From assembly GCA_028819575.1 (NCBI GenBank), contig JAPPLB010000067.1:1-59525 (forward strand): DNA of 59,525 bases, given 5' to 3'. Source of the DNA: Bryobacterales bacterium. GTDB taxonomy: Bacteria > Acidobacteriota > Terriglobia > Bryobacterales > UBA6623. A model generated the notes under the pieces. That model was not told the origin of the DNA, ran no database searches, and saw only the letters and a list, made by a program, of their open reading frames with translations. The position numbers and the translations under genes were made by a program. Of this stretch, positions 27,625 through 35,333 are shown piece by piece; the stretch's first letter is position 1, and each line of letters begins with the position of its first letter.

Positions 27625-29697
27625 CTAGCGGCTCCATTCCGGATCGTCGTCTCGACCCCTCGGTCGGCCCAGCTCTTTTTCAACGCTTCGTTGGTGTTCC
27701 GTCGTGAAGGAGGGAGCAGCATCGAAGGTACTGCGCTCCTGTTCTTGCGGCCGGTAGCGGTCGTACTGAAGGATATAATCGGCCATCCGGTCGGCGTCGT
27801 GGGCCGCATGCCGCAGTTCGTTCGGGTCGTTCTTGAGAGCCTGGATCCACTCGCCCACGTAGGACGTGTGGCGTTCGGGCTCGTGCGGCAGCTTCATCAC
27901 TCCGTTGACCGTTATCGAGGTTATCTCCGCCCTGAGCTCCTCCTTGGCGTAGGCTTGCGACGCGGACCCTTCCTTGAGTCCCTGGTTCAAGGTGTTGCGG
28001 TCCAGCCGGTCCTTGTGACCGGTCCAATGGCCCATCTCGTGCAGCGCCGTCGTGTAATAGTTCTCGTAGCTACGGAACTGCTCCGGCTCGGGCAGCACGA
28101 TCTTGTCCTCTTTCGGCCGGTAGTACGCCCGGTTGCCGTACTGGTGCTCGATCCGGGCGCCTGATTCCCTCAGAAGCCTCTCGGCGCGTTCAGAGACTTC
28201 CCAATCCGGGACCCGCTTGTGTTCCAGCGGTGGCATCTTCTCGCACTGCTCGGCGTTGAACACGGTGTAGGTGCGGTGTCGGATCTTGCGTTCTCCGGGC
28301 TGCTTTTTGTCCTCGGCGGGCATTCCCTCGTCCTTGCCTTTCCCGGTGGGAGAGAACTGCTGGTATTCGACCTTCGTTCCCCGCTCGCCCTTGCGCACCC
28401 GCGCTCCGATTTTCTGGGCTTGGCCGTAGGTCAGCCAGCGCGGATCGTGATAGCCGTGCTCGGTAGCCTCGGACCGCAGCACGATCGCGTTGAGACCCTT
28501 GTAGCGCGTGCCGGAGACCGGATTGTAGGGCGGCTCGTTCGCGCCCGTCGGTTGCTCCCATCGCTTCTGCCAGGGAGCGACACCCCTTTCGAGCTGCTGG
28601 ATGACGCGCTCGGCGGCGTTCTCGGCAAACCGTATTCGGGAGTCCTCGCTTTGCCGCTGCTCCCGGTGCTCGAGGTAGCGCTCCCACAGGGAGGGCTCTC
28701 TAGGCGGAGATGTCGGCGTCCTCGAGGCCGTCGCTGACTGCTCCCCTTCGCTGCGTCGGGCCTTGGCCAATCCCCACCTGATTGCCTTGCCGGCGGCCCG
28801 CCCGATGGCCCGCTCTTCCTGAGTCGTCGGAACCACCCATTCGGCGGCTTCGAGGGCTCTCCGCGCCCATTGCGCCTTCTGGCTGCGCTGCCGGCACTGC
28901 TGCCGCCACTCGTCATTCTCCACCCGGGTTCGCTTCCACGCCGCCACCGATCTTGATGGCACGGGGGCCTGGCCCTGCTCATAGCGCCGCTGGATGGCGT
29001 CGCCGGCGCCGCGCTTGGGCTCCGGCGTCCGACTCAGCTCGGCGGCCTGGTCCAGGTCGCCCCTCTCGAACGCTGCGCGGGCCTGCTCGGCCAGCGTACG
29101 TGGGTCGACCCTCTCGGCCCGCCCGGCCCTCTCCAGCGCCCGGTTGCACTCTCCGGCCCAGCCCTGCCGGATATGCTCCGGCCACTCCCGCGCCTGCAGG
29201 TGGGAGACCTTCCGCGCCCCGCCGCGCTCCGGATCCTTTCGATTAGCCCGTCGAAACCACGTCTCCGCCGTGCGCAGCACTCCATCATTCGACCGCTCCG
29301 ACAAGACGATATGGGCGTGCGGGTTGTCCGGCTTCGACGGATTCTTCGACTCGCCCCGATGGACCGCCACGGTGTACGGCAGCCTCTCCCTCTCTGTCAG
29401 TTGCCGCGCGAAGGCCCGCGCCAGATCACGTTGCTGGGTGCGATCCAGCTCGTTGGGCAACGCGATCTGCACCTCGACGAACAGCCGCCCGTTGGCCCTC
29501 TCCCCCGCGTCGGCCGCCTGCCAGTAGCCTCGCTCATCCCCGGCGGCCCATGACGGCATGTTGCCGTGCTCAACGTGCTCGACCTCGTCCGCGTCGCGGC
29601 CGTACTTGCCCTCGCGGGTGATATAGTCGTGCTTCGCCGTCGCGGACTGGCCCCGCGCGGCGCTACCCACGCTGGTTCTGAGGTGACAGATTGCCAA
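27625..29697 (-). CDS. MobA/MobL (MOBQ) relaxase fused to ArdC antirestriction domain
   Basis: A 690-residue fusion. Residues 1-220 are a MobA/MobL relaxase: a tyrosine in KHDYITREGKY near residue 25, and NPHAHIVLSE carrying the metal-binding His pair. The middle is charged and helical. From about 340 the protein is ArdC: the N-terminal ssDNA-binding part (ENAAERVIQQLERGVAPWQK, YNPVSGTRYKGLNAIVL), then a zincin protease core with HExxH in TTALHEMGHWTGHK and the downstream AKEELRAEI glutamate. The relaxase nicks oriT and pilots the strand; ArdC shields incoming DNA from restriction. The fusion links the two jobs in one protein delivered with the DNA. The matching oriT lies just upstream. Confidence 0.85.
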   Translation of the reverse strand: MAICHLRTSVGSAARGQSATAKHDYITREGKYGRDADEVEHVEHGNMPSWAAGDERGYWQAADAGERANGRLFVEVQIALPNELDRTQQRDLARAFARQLTERERLPYTVAVHRGESKNPSKPDNPHAHIVLSERSNDGVLRTAETWFRRANRKDPERGGARKVSHLQAREWPEHIRQGWAGECNRALERAGRAERVDPRTLAEQARAAFERGDLDQAAELSRTPEPKRGAGDAIQRRYEQGQAPVPSRSVAAWKRTRVENDEWRQQCRQRSQKAQWARRALEAAEWVVPTTQEERAIGRAAGKAIRWGLAKARRSEGEQSATASRTPTSPPREPSLWERYLEHREQRQSEDSRIRFAENAAERVIQQLERGVAPWQKRWEQPTGANEPPYNPVSGTRYKGLNAIVLRSEATEHGYHDPRWLTYGQAQKIGARVRKGERGTKVEYQQFSPTGKGKDEGMPAEDKKQPGERKIRHRTYTVFNAEQCEKMPPLEHKRVPDWEVSERAERLLRESGARIEHQYGNRAYYRPKEDKIVLPEPEQFRSYENYYTTALHEMGHWTGHKDRLDRNTLNQGLKEGSASQAYAKEELRAEITSITVNGVMKLPHEPERHTSYVGEWIQALKNDPNELRHAAHDADRMADYILQYDRYRPQEQERSTFDAAPSFTTEHQRSVEKELGRPRGRDDDPEWSR

Positions 29698-29756
29698 GGC
29701 CTTAGAGTAGCACGCAAATCAGGGGGCGCAGGGGGTATTTTCCCCCGCCGCGATGG

Positions 29757-29790
29757 TGTTTCTCGAAGAGAAACCCTGTATCGCGCCCTT
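29757..29790 (+). other. Predicted oriT, RSF1010/R1162-like
   Basis: GTTTCTC GAA GAGAAAC (29758-29774) is a perfect 7-bp inverted repeat, followed by CC, four variable bases and ATCGCGCCCT (29780-29789). From memory, the RSF1010/R1162 oriT core has the same GTTTCTCGAAGAGAAACC hairpin followed about four bases later by the nick region ending GCGCCCT. The predicted nick is near 29785/29786. It lies between divergent relaxase and MobC-like genes, as in IncQ plasmids. Confidence 0.8.
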
Positions 29791-29861
29791 CTTATTCAGT
29801 CGGGTCCTTTCTGAACTGCTGCTGCCAACGGTTTCTACCCGACTGCTATACTTCACAGATA

Positions 29862-30431
29862 GTGGCGGATACGCAAAAACGGATCGACGAACTGCGTCAG
29901 AAACGCGTCGATACCAAGCGCCATGCCAAGGACAAGATCGCCGCTCTGAAGGCGACGGTCAAGGATGTCGAACGCCAGCAACTCGACGCTATCGACCGTA
30001 AGCTCCGCCGCGCCGAGTCACGCCTGCGGGGGCAGGCCCGCCGTGATGACACACGCCGCAAGATCCTCATCGGAGCCGCCCTGCTGAGTGAGGCCACCCA
30101 CAACCCACAATTCAAGAAATGGCTCGCCGGCGATTTCAGCGCCTATCTGACACGCGACCGCGACCGCGCTCTGTTCGGCCTGGACCCGAGCTCCGCCGAA
30201 GTCGAGCCGCTCCCGGACTTCTATCCCAAGACACTCCCCGATGGAAGCTGGGGAGCAGAGTTCACCGGCGACACCTCTTCCCTGCCCCACGTGCTCGTCG
30301 GGCGTCAGATCCGCGTCACCCCCAAGAGCGTGGAGGCCTGGACGGCCACCGTCACCGAGGTCATCGAGTGCGATGCGGACCACGTCAAGGTCCGCCATTC
30401 CGGCAAGCCCACCAAGAGAGCCCAAGGATGA
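29862..30431 (+). CDS. MobC/TraD-like mobilization accessory protein
   Basis: A 189-residue protein, MADTQKRIDELRQKRVDTKR followed by a long charged coiled coil to about residue 60, then DDTRRKILIGAALLSEAT, a pattern seen in TraD/MobC-like relaxosome helpers. The C-terminal 90 residues (LPHVLVGRQIRVTPKSVEAW) look like a small beta-barrel. It is transcribed divergently from the relaxase with the oriT between, which is the RSF1010 mobC position. It starts at GTG 29862. The assignment rests on position, coiled coil and motif. Confidence 0.6.
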   Translation: MADTQKRIDELRQKRVDTKRHAKDKIAALKATVKDVERQQLDAIDRKLRRAESRLRGQARRDDTRRKILIGAALLSEATHNPQFKKWLAGDFSAYLTRDRDRALFGLDPSSAEVEPLPDFYPKTLPDGSWGAEFTGDTSSLPHVLVGRQIRVTPKSVEAWTATVTEVIECDADHVKVRHSGKPTKRAQG

Positions 30432-30468
30432 CCACCACCTCAGACCTCAAACTCGAGAGTAGACCTGT

Positions 30469-31023
30469 ATGACGACCGCTGAAGCGATCGCAGAGCGACT
30501 CAAGGATTTCGGCCATAACCAGCCCAATTCGGAATGGAGCGAGCTGGACTCGGACACAGAGAGCCTCGTTAAGGGCAACCCGTTCGCGTTGCTGCTCGCC
30601 GTGGCTTTTAATCGCGGCATGCCCTGGCAGAAGGCATGGCAGATCCCTGCGGAGATCCATAAAAAGGGAGTTCTGGACCCCAAGCTATTGGCCTCAATTT
30701 CCAAGGCCGAACTGGTCGAGTTGCTGAACAGTCTGCCGTTCCTGCCCAGGTACGGTGCACAACAAGGCGCCAGGACCTTGTCGGAGGCGGCCCGCCTGGT
30801 CTGCGAGCGGTTCGATGGTGACACCGGCGCGATCTGGAAGAACGAGGCGCCCGCCGAGGTGGAGAAGACCCTGCAGGAAATTCATGGAATCGGTGCTGGG
30901 ATCGCCTCCATGGCTACTCGCATTTTGTACGAGGACTTCGGCTGCTTCCGGGGACAGGAGCGGCAGATCGACATGAGGCCGGACAGTCTGCTTTGCGTGT
31001 CAACGAGCATGGGAAGCCGCTGA
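30469..31023 (+). CDS. HhH-GPD DNA glycosylase-like protein, C-terminus replaced
   Basis: A 184-residue frame with LLLAVAFNRGMPWQKAWQIP (an endonuclease III-like helical core), FLPRYGAQQGARTLSEAARL and the helix-hairpin-helix IHGIGAGIASMATRIL. Family members continue past the GQERQIDMRPD segment with the catalytic Asp region and more helices. Here the frame runs into the recombinase fragment at about 30975 and ends in unrelated residues (SLLCVSTSMGSR). The gene is therefore 3'-truncated and may be inactive. It follows the MobC-like gene on the same strand. Confidence 0.65.
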   Translation: MTTAEAIAERLKDFGHNQPNSEWSELDSDTESLVKGNPFALLLAVAFNRGMPWQKAWQIPAEIHKKGVLDPKLLASISKAELVELLNSLPFLPRYGAQQGARTLSEAARLVCERFDGDTGAIWKNEAPAEVEKTLQEIHGIGAGIASMATRILYEDFGCFRGQERQIDMRPDSLLCVSTSMGSR

Positions 31024-31283
31024 ACGACAACCGCATGTTGCGGCTGCTGGCACAGCACGGGATCGAGGCCGTCCCCTACGGATTACGATCGAGCTTCCGG
31101 GACTGGGTGGACGAGGAGATGGATCACTCGCGCGAAGTCGTCGAGGCGACCCCGGCGCACGTCGTGGGGAACAAGGTTGAGGCGGCCTACAAACGGACGG
31201 ACCTGTTCCAGCGCCGACGGCGGCTCATGGACGATTGGGACGCCTACCTCAACGGGGAGTACGGGCGAGCGATCTATCAATAA
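30978..31283 (+). pseudogene. Phage-type integrase C-terminal fragment (first)
   Basis: The frame reads RVNEHGKPLNDNRMLRLLAQ, GIEAVPYGLRSSFRDWVDEE, REVVEATPAHVVGNKVEAAY and KRTDLFQRRRRLMDDWDAYL: the end of a P4-type tyrosine integrase. The second catalytic Arg is in YGLRSSFRDW (the His is Tyr), and the terminal nucleophile AY...RTD is present. The N-terminal catalytic parts are missing, so it is a remnant fused to the 3' end of the truncated glycosylase gene. Confidence 0.8.
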
Positions 31284-31371
31284 TAGGTAAGGGCCGGCAT
31301 CGTCTCGTGCCAGTCGCGAGATGGCATGGGCTCGAATCGGAATCCATCTATGGTCGATACTGTCGCTTCAG

Positions 31372-32154
31372 TCAGCCCTTCTGTCGTTCCTGCACGACAA
31401 AGAGCTGAGACTCCAGAAAGACGGAGGCATAGTAGGCTACTCGGTGAAGCGGTGTTTCAAGATGCACTGCCTTCGGCGAGATGTCACGCTGTCGCTGGCT
31501 GATGTCCCTTGGCTGGTCAGCAATACTGGCGATCGCATCGGCCAGATCTTCTAAGCGTCCTACCGATAAATCGATCCTCCCACGTTCCAACAACCGATTC
31601 ATCAGGTGCCTCTCAACGTCCTCGAAGTCGCGCTTGTCTTCGATCTCCCACGGTTCAGAGAACCGCGCCCACCGACCTCCAGGTTCGAACGAAACGTGGT
31701 GATCGTCATCATCCGGTAGTGGCCCGATGTCGTTTGGGCGTATCCAAACGGACCGTGCACGGACTGAGCATTGCAGGAACGCGTCGCTCAATTCATCTGG
31801 TTGGTGGAACATCGGCGCGGAATAGTACACTTCTTCGCCTCTCCTCTCGAGACACCGCAACATCTCGTGTTGCCGGGATAACCTCGATGGTCGCAGGTGC
31901 ATCCGGTAACAAGGCACGTCAAAGCCGGCCTCTCGTGCTTCCCTGCAGCTACGGCGATTCATCCGATCGCAGAGCTTGAACTGCAGAAACAATGGGAATC
32001 CGGGGCGATCCAGCTTCACGTCCCATCCACCTCCTTGCTGGCCTTCGGCACGGAGCGAAGGAAATACAGGAGCCGCGGTGACTGCTCCCGGAGCCCGAAC
32101 GAGTTCTCTAGTGAGGGCAAAACCGTAGCTGAATTCAGAGATAGTTGGACTCAC
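31372..32154 (-). CDS. Unknown protein with PD-(D/E)xK-like D-QFK motif
   Basis: A 260-residue protein, MSPTISEFSYGFALTREL, then VFPSLRAEGQQGGGWDVKLD and PLFLQFKLCDRM. Asp45 and Gln58-Phe-Lys60 match the spacing of a D...(E/Q)xK nuclease core. The rest includes CYRMHLRPSRLSRQHEMLRC, EEVYYSAPMFHQPDELSDAF and PNDIGPLPDDDDHHVSFEPG. I have a sense that this conserved block occurs in other genomes, but I know no named family. It lies alone between two integrase C-terminal fragments, the position of island cargo, so a defence nuclease is a fair guess. Confidence 0.55.
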   Translation of the reverse strand: MSPTISEFSYGFALTRELVRAPGAVTAAPVFPSLRAEGQQGGGWDVKLDRPGFPLFLQFKLCDRMNRRSCREAREAGFDVPCYRMHLRPSRLSRQHEMLRCLERRGEEVYYSAPMFHQPDELSDAFLQCSVRARSVWIRPNDIGPLPDDDDHHVSFEPGGRWARFSEPWEIEDKRDFEDVERHLMNRLLERGRIDLSVGRLEDLADAIASIADQPRDISQRQRDISPKAVHLETPLHRVAYYASVFLESQLFVVQERQKG

Positions 32155-32215
32155 TTGCAGACCGCCAAATTAGGGACACTTCAGACATCGTCATTAATTG
32201 TCACGTCAGACCACG

Positions 32216-32362
32216 CCGGGCGCAACCGAGCTGTGGCGCGTCGTCGGGAACAAGGTCGAGGCGGCCTACAAGCGGACAGACCAGTTTGAGCCTCGGCGCG
32301 GGCTGATGGACGAGTGGGTCAAATATCTGGCCGCAAGGATCGGGAATGCCGTGGTGTCTTAA
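32216..32362 (+). pseudogene. Phage-type integrase C-terminal fragment (second)
   Basis: The frame reads VVGNKVEAAYKRTDQFEPRR, then GLMDEWVKYLAARIGNAVVS and stop at 32362. It is the same terminal segment as at 31160-31283, with the nucleophile tyrosine in EAAYKRTD. Only about 45 codons remain. Together with the first fragment it brackets the 31372-32154 gene. Confidence 0.8.
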
Positions 32363-32370
32363 AAGTGCGG
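32351..32370 (+). repeat. 20-bp inverted repeat, left copy
   Basis: GTGGTGTCTTAAAAGTGCGG is found here, and its exact reverse complement lies at 35337-35356. One base is gapped outside the match and then GAATGC matches again on both sides. The left copy contains the integrase stop codon. Confidence 0.85.
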
Positions 32371-32373
32371 AGG

Positions 32374-33342
32374 TCAGAACTCGTAAAGGCAGGCCAGGAG
32401 CATTTTCTCCACCGCTCCGAGCCTGACCTTTGAAGTGTAGAAATTCGTGAGGATGCGCGCCCGGTCGTTGGTGATGGGCATCCAGCGCGTGTATTGAACG
32501 TTTCCGATCCGATTGAACTCATGGTGGTCTACGAAGAAGTCGTGCCCGACCCTTTCGATCCCAGAGTACCGATGGAGCATGTGCATGTGCATCGTCATCG
32601 GAGCCTCCCACTGTTGCTTGACCCCCTCTGACGGGCTGTAGCTCATGATGTTGCCGGACACCGGAATGTGGCCGAGGCCAAGGGCGTGGCCGAGCTCGTG
32701 CAGGATCGTCAGATAGGCAGAGTGGCAGTAGAGCCATATCCCGTAGTTGCCGTCGAAGTCGTACCCCAGCAGCTTTTCGATCTCTGCGACAGGGAAGCCT
32801 TCCCCCTCTTCGCGCTGTGTGTTGATGTAGATGTCGGCTTCCGCGATCTCGTTCGAGAAGCTATACGTCCAAATCTGGGCAACACCCAAAGGCGCTGACC
32901 ACTCGCTACTGGGCTTGAAGTAGATCACGTTCTCGTCATCTTCCTGATCCGTCGTAACATCATCGTCGGCCTCGAAGTCTTCCCAGAACGAGCTGGCGAT
33001 CCGGTAGTTGCTCGGCCGCTTGTTGCTGATCTCGAGCACGGGTCCGAACGAGTTATCGCTGAGGGCATCGTTCCAGGCATTGACGGCCATTTCGATCCAT
33101 TCCCGGTACTCCTCGGCACCCTCGCCAAGCTGTAACACCATCGTCTCTTCCCAGCCGGCGCCGTAGGTGTAGTGCCCGCACAGATCGCCGCCGGGAACAG
33201 CGAACTCCCTTGGTTCGAGGACATCGGCCTTCGGAGCGCCACCATTAGGTCCGGTGAAGCCGCACCAGTTAGGCTGGCGCGAGGTCGGTTCCTGAGCGGT
33301 TGCGGCGAGGGCTACGGTTATCAGCAACACAACTATTCGCAT
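32374..33342 (-). CDS. Secreted metzincin-type zinc metalloprotease
   Basis: A 322-residue protein with a signal peptide (MRIVVLLITVALAATAQ). The zinc site is HELGHALGLGH (His215, Glu216, His219, His225), followed by the Met-turn NIMSY at 231-235, the matrixin/metzincin (M10-like) signature. It should be exported and degrade protein outside the cell. Four cysteines (C27, C55 and others) may form disulfides. It has no defence link and is accessory cargo. The gene ends right beside the left 20-bp inverted repeat. Confidence 0.8.
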   Translation of the reverse strand: MRIVVLLITVALAATAQEPTSRQPNWCGFTGPNGGAPKADVLEPREFAVPGGDLCGHYTYGAGWEETMVLQLGEGAEEYREWIEMAVNAWNDALSDNSFGPVLEISNKRPSNYRIASSFWEDFEADDDVTTDQEDDENVIYFKPSSEWSAPLGVAQIWTYSFSNEIAEADIYINTQREEGEGFPVAEIEKLLGYDFDGNYGIWLYCHSAYLTILHELGHALGLGHIPVSGNIMSYSPSEGVKQQWEAPMTMHMHMLHRYSGIERVGHDFFVDHHEFNRIGNVQYTRWMPITNDRARILTNFYTSKVRLGAVEKMLLACLYEF

Positions 33343-33608
33343 GAGGTCTCCTCCTTGGCTGCGGCCATCGGAGCCGGGCCTTGGTACCTTTCAGCAGATG
33401 TGTTGAGAAGCCCCGCCTATTCGCCGATGGCGGGGTCATGACTCCCCGCCTTGTGTTCGGCTGTTTTATTCAGCAGGAGGCCCGACACGGGCTGCTGCTG
33501 AAGGTACCTGGACAGAGAGTACCACGATAGACCTAGGCGTAAACCCGGTTGTTCAGCATGCGGGACGGGTGAACCGCGGTGTTAGGATGGGAGCACTTAA
33601 ATAACGAA

Positions 33609-33637
33609 GCCCCCGGGTGGTGTCAACACCCGGGGGC
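33609..33637. terminator. Strong GC hairpin, possible bidirectional terminator
   Basis: GCCCCCGGGTG (33609-33619) pairs over 11 bases with CACCCGGGGGC (33627-33637) around a 7-base loop. No clear T-run follows on either side, so Rho-independent action is uncertain. The rest of 33343-33765, between the protease and the insertion sequence, holds no gene I can support. Confidence 0.55.
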
Positions 33638-33765
33638 GGTGGTCGTTAGGATTGAACAGTGTGGGCACTGTCAGAAATCGCGCATGCGGTTTCCCCCCTG
33701 TTAGACCATGCATCGCCTGATGCCCCACAAGTTTAAGTCCTGATGGCCGGAAAGGTCAAGGGACT

Positions 33766-34674
33766 GTGGTATGCCACAACTGCGCGGTCCAGTGCATCCG
33801 CCGCGGCCGCAACCGCAACGGCACCCAACGCTATCAATGCCGCCGGTGCTTGAAGTCGTTCTCCGAAGACCGCCGATCCGTCGGCAATATGTACACACCC
33901 CTCGACAGGGCGCGTCAGGCGACGCAACTCCTCGTCGAGGGCAACTCGATCCGTTCAACCGCCCGCATCACCGGCCTCGAGACCAAAACGGTGATGACCC
34001 TGCTAGCCCGCGTGGGCGAAGGGTGCCGCGACCTGTTGCGCATCCGCATCCACGGCCTCAAGGTCTCCCACCTCGAGCTCGACGAGCTCTGGACCTTCGT
34101 CTACAAGAAGCAGAAGCGCGTCATGTTCGGAGATCCGCCCGACGTCGGTGATGTCTACTGCTACATCGCGCTCGATCGCAGCAGCCGCCTAGTCGTTGCC
34201 TGGCACCTGGGCAAGCGCGACGACCAGAACACGTCGCTGTTCATTCGGAAGGTGAAGTGGGCCACGACGGGGAGCTACCAGATATCGACAGACGCCTTCC
34301 CGTCCTACCTGCCGGCCATCGGCCTGCATCTCGAAAAGCAAGCCAGCTACGCAAGGATCGTGAAGGTGGCCGCCCCTGGCCGCATCGAGGGCGTGCTGGG
34401 CTCACCCGAACTGGACCTGACCGAGACCACCTACGTCGAACGGCTCAATGGGACGCTCCGGCAGCACTGCAAGCGCTTCACCCGCAAGACCTACGCCTTC
34501 TCGAAGCGCTGGAGGATGCTTGAAGCGGCCCTGGGACTCTTCTTCGCGCACTACAACTTCTTCTGGGCCATGAAGAGGCGGAAGGAGAAACCGGCAACGC
34601 CAGCGATGAGGGCAAAACTCACCGATCACGTGTGGTCACTGGACGAGTTACTGGAACAGGTTGTGGTAGGGTAG
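33766..34674 (+). mobile_element. IS1-like insertion sequence transposase, intact
   Basis: A 302-residue DDE transposase of the IS1-like group that encodes InsA- and InsB-type parts in one frame. An N-terminal zinc ribbon (CHNC...CRRC) is followed by a helix-turn-helix (LLVEGNSIRSTARITGLETK) and a catalytic domain with HLELDELWTFV (Asp), DVYCYIALDRSSRLVVAW (Asp) and YVERLNGTLRQHCKRF (Glu region). The frame is complete, so the copy may be active. The older copy at 3453-4290 is broken. Terminal inverted repeats were not resolved by eye. The start is GTG 33766. Confidence 0.85.
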
Positions 34675-34680
34675 AAGGAA

Positions 34681-34710
34681 CAAAGGCCAGCGAGGGAACG
34701 CCGGCCTTTG
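34681..34710. terminator. Hairpin after IS transposase
   Basis: CAAAGGCC (34681-34688) pairs with GGCCTTTG (34703-34710), 8 bp, seven bases after the transposase stop. There is no long T-run, so it is a weak terminator or part of the insertion sequence end. Confidence 0.45.
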
Positions 34711-34802
34711 AATTGCTGGGAGTGCTTGAGAGGGCGGTCCCAACAAGGAAAACTTGGTTCCTTCCTTGTAGCGTCCGGACTTACCGGATGTCAACCCCTC
34801 AG

Positions 34803-34831
34803 GCTCTCCCGGCCACAAAAGGGAGAGCATG
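34803..34831 (+). promoter_or_regulatory. Hairpin that would cover a ribosome binding site
   Basis: GCTCTCCC (34803-34810) pairs with GGGAGAGC (34821-34828). The 3' arm is the ribosome site (GGGAG) of the gene starting ATG ATG at 34829/34832. When folded, it would hide the site. Confidence 0.45.
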
Positions 34832-35107
34832 ATGCCACTAGTTAAAGGACCACCGATGGCTTCCACGCAGGGACGCGGCTTGCCAATAGCAATCGACAAC
34901 TTTTTGAAGCGCAGAGACCTTGAGCCGTCGATCGGCAGTATCGAGGTTAACCGACACTCACCAAACGGCGGGGTGCATCTGAGCTTCAACAAGGGGAACT
35001 ACACCGATTCGTATGGGATGACGCCTTGTGAAGCCCTCGAGCTTGCTACTCTGCTGATCCAGGTTGTGAAGAACGGCCAAGGTCACTACACCCTGAAAAC
35101 AGGCTGA
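34829..35107 (+). CDS. Small hypothetical protein, first of a two-gene unit
   Basis: A 92-residue soluble protein. GGGAG lies just ahead of tandem ATGs at 34829 and 34832. The core reads IAIDNFLKRRDLEPSIGSIE, HLSFNKGNYTDSYGMTPCEA and LELATLLIQVVKNGQGHYTL, an alpha/beta layout. No family was recognised. It is followed 14 bases later by a second small gene with a strong ribosome site, so the two are likely translated together. Confidence 0.55.
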   Translation: MMPLVKGPPMASTQGRGLPIAIDNFLKRRDLEPSIGSIEVNRHSPNGGVHLSFNKGNYTDSYGMTPCEALELATLLIQVVKNGQGHYTLKTG

Positions 35108-35121
35108 AGAGGAGGAAGCTC

Positions 35122-35304
35122 TTGAAAACTTACATCGTTGAATTTCGAAGTTCCCCATCATCCAATTTGACGATCAAAGCCGAAGAGATGAAAAGCGACA
35201 ACCCCGTTACTGTTTCCTTCTTGACGAATGGGGAGTGTGTCGCTCTGATGCCGCTTGATCGTGTTGAGGCGGTTTACGACGAGGATGTGGGGACATACGA
35301 TTGA
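35122..35304 (+). CDS. Small hypothetical protein, second of a two-gene unit
   Basis: A 60-residue protein, MKTYIVEFRSSPSSNLTIKA followed by PVTVSFLTNGECVALMPLDR, probably a short all-beta fold. AGGAGG six bases before TTG 35122 is the best ribosome site in this part of the island and fixes the TTG start. No family was recognised. The pairing with the upstream gene suggests a shared function, such as a small toxin-antitoxin or regulator pair, but the sequence does not show which. Confidence 0.6.
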   Translation: MKTYIVEFRSSPSSNLTIKAEEMKSDNPVTVSFLTNGECVALMPLDRVEAVYDEDVGTYD

Positions 35305-35333
35305 AGGGTAAGCAAGACCGCTCGCCGTAAGCA

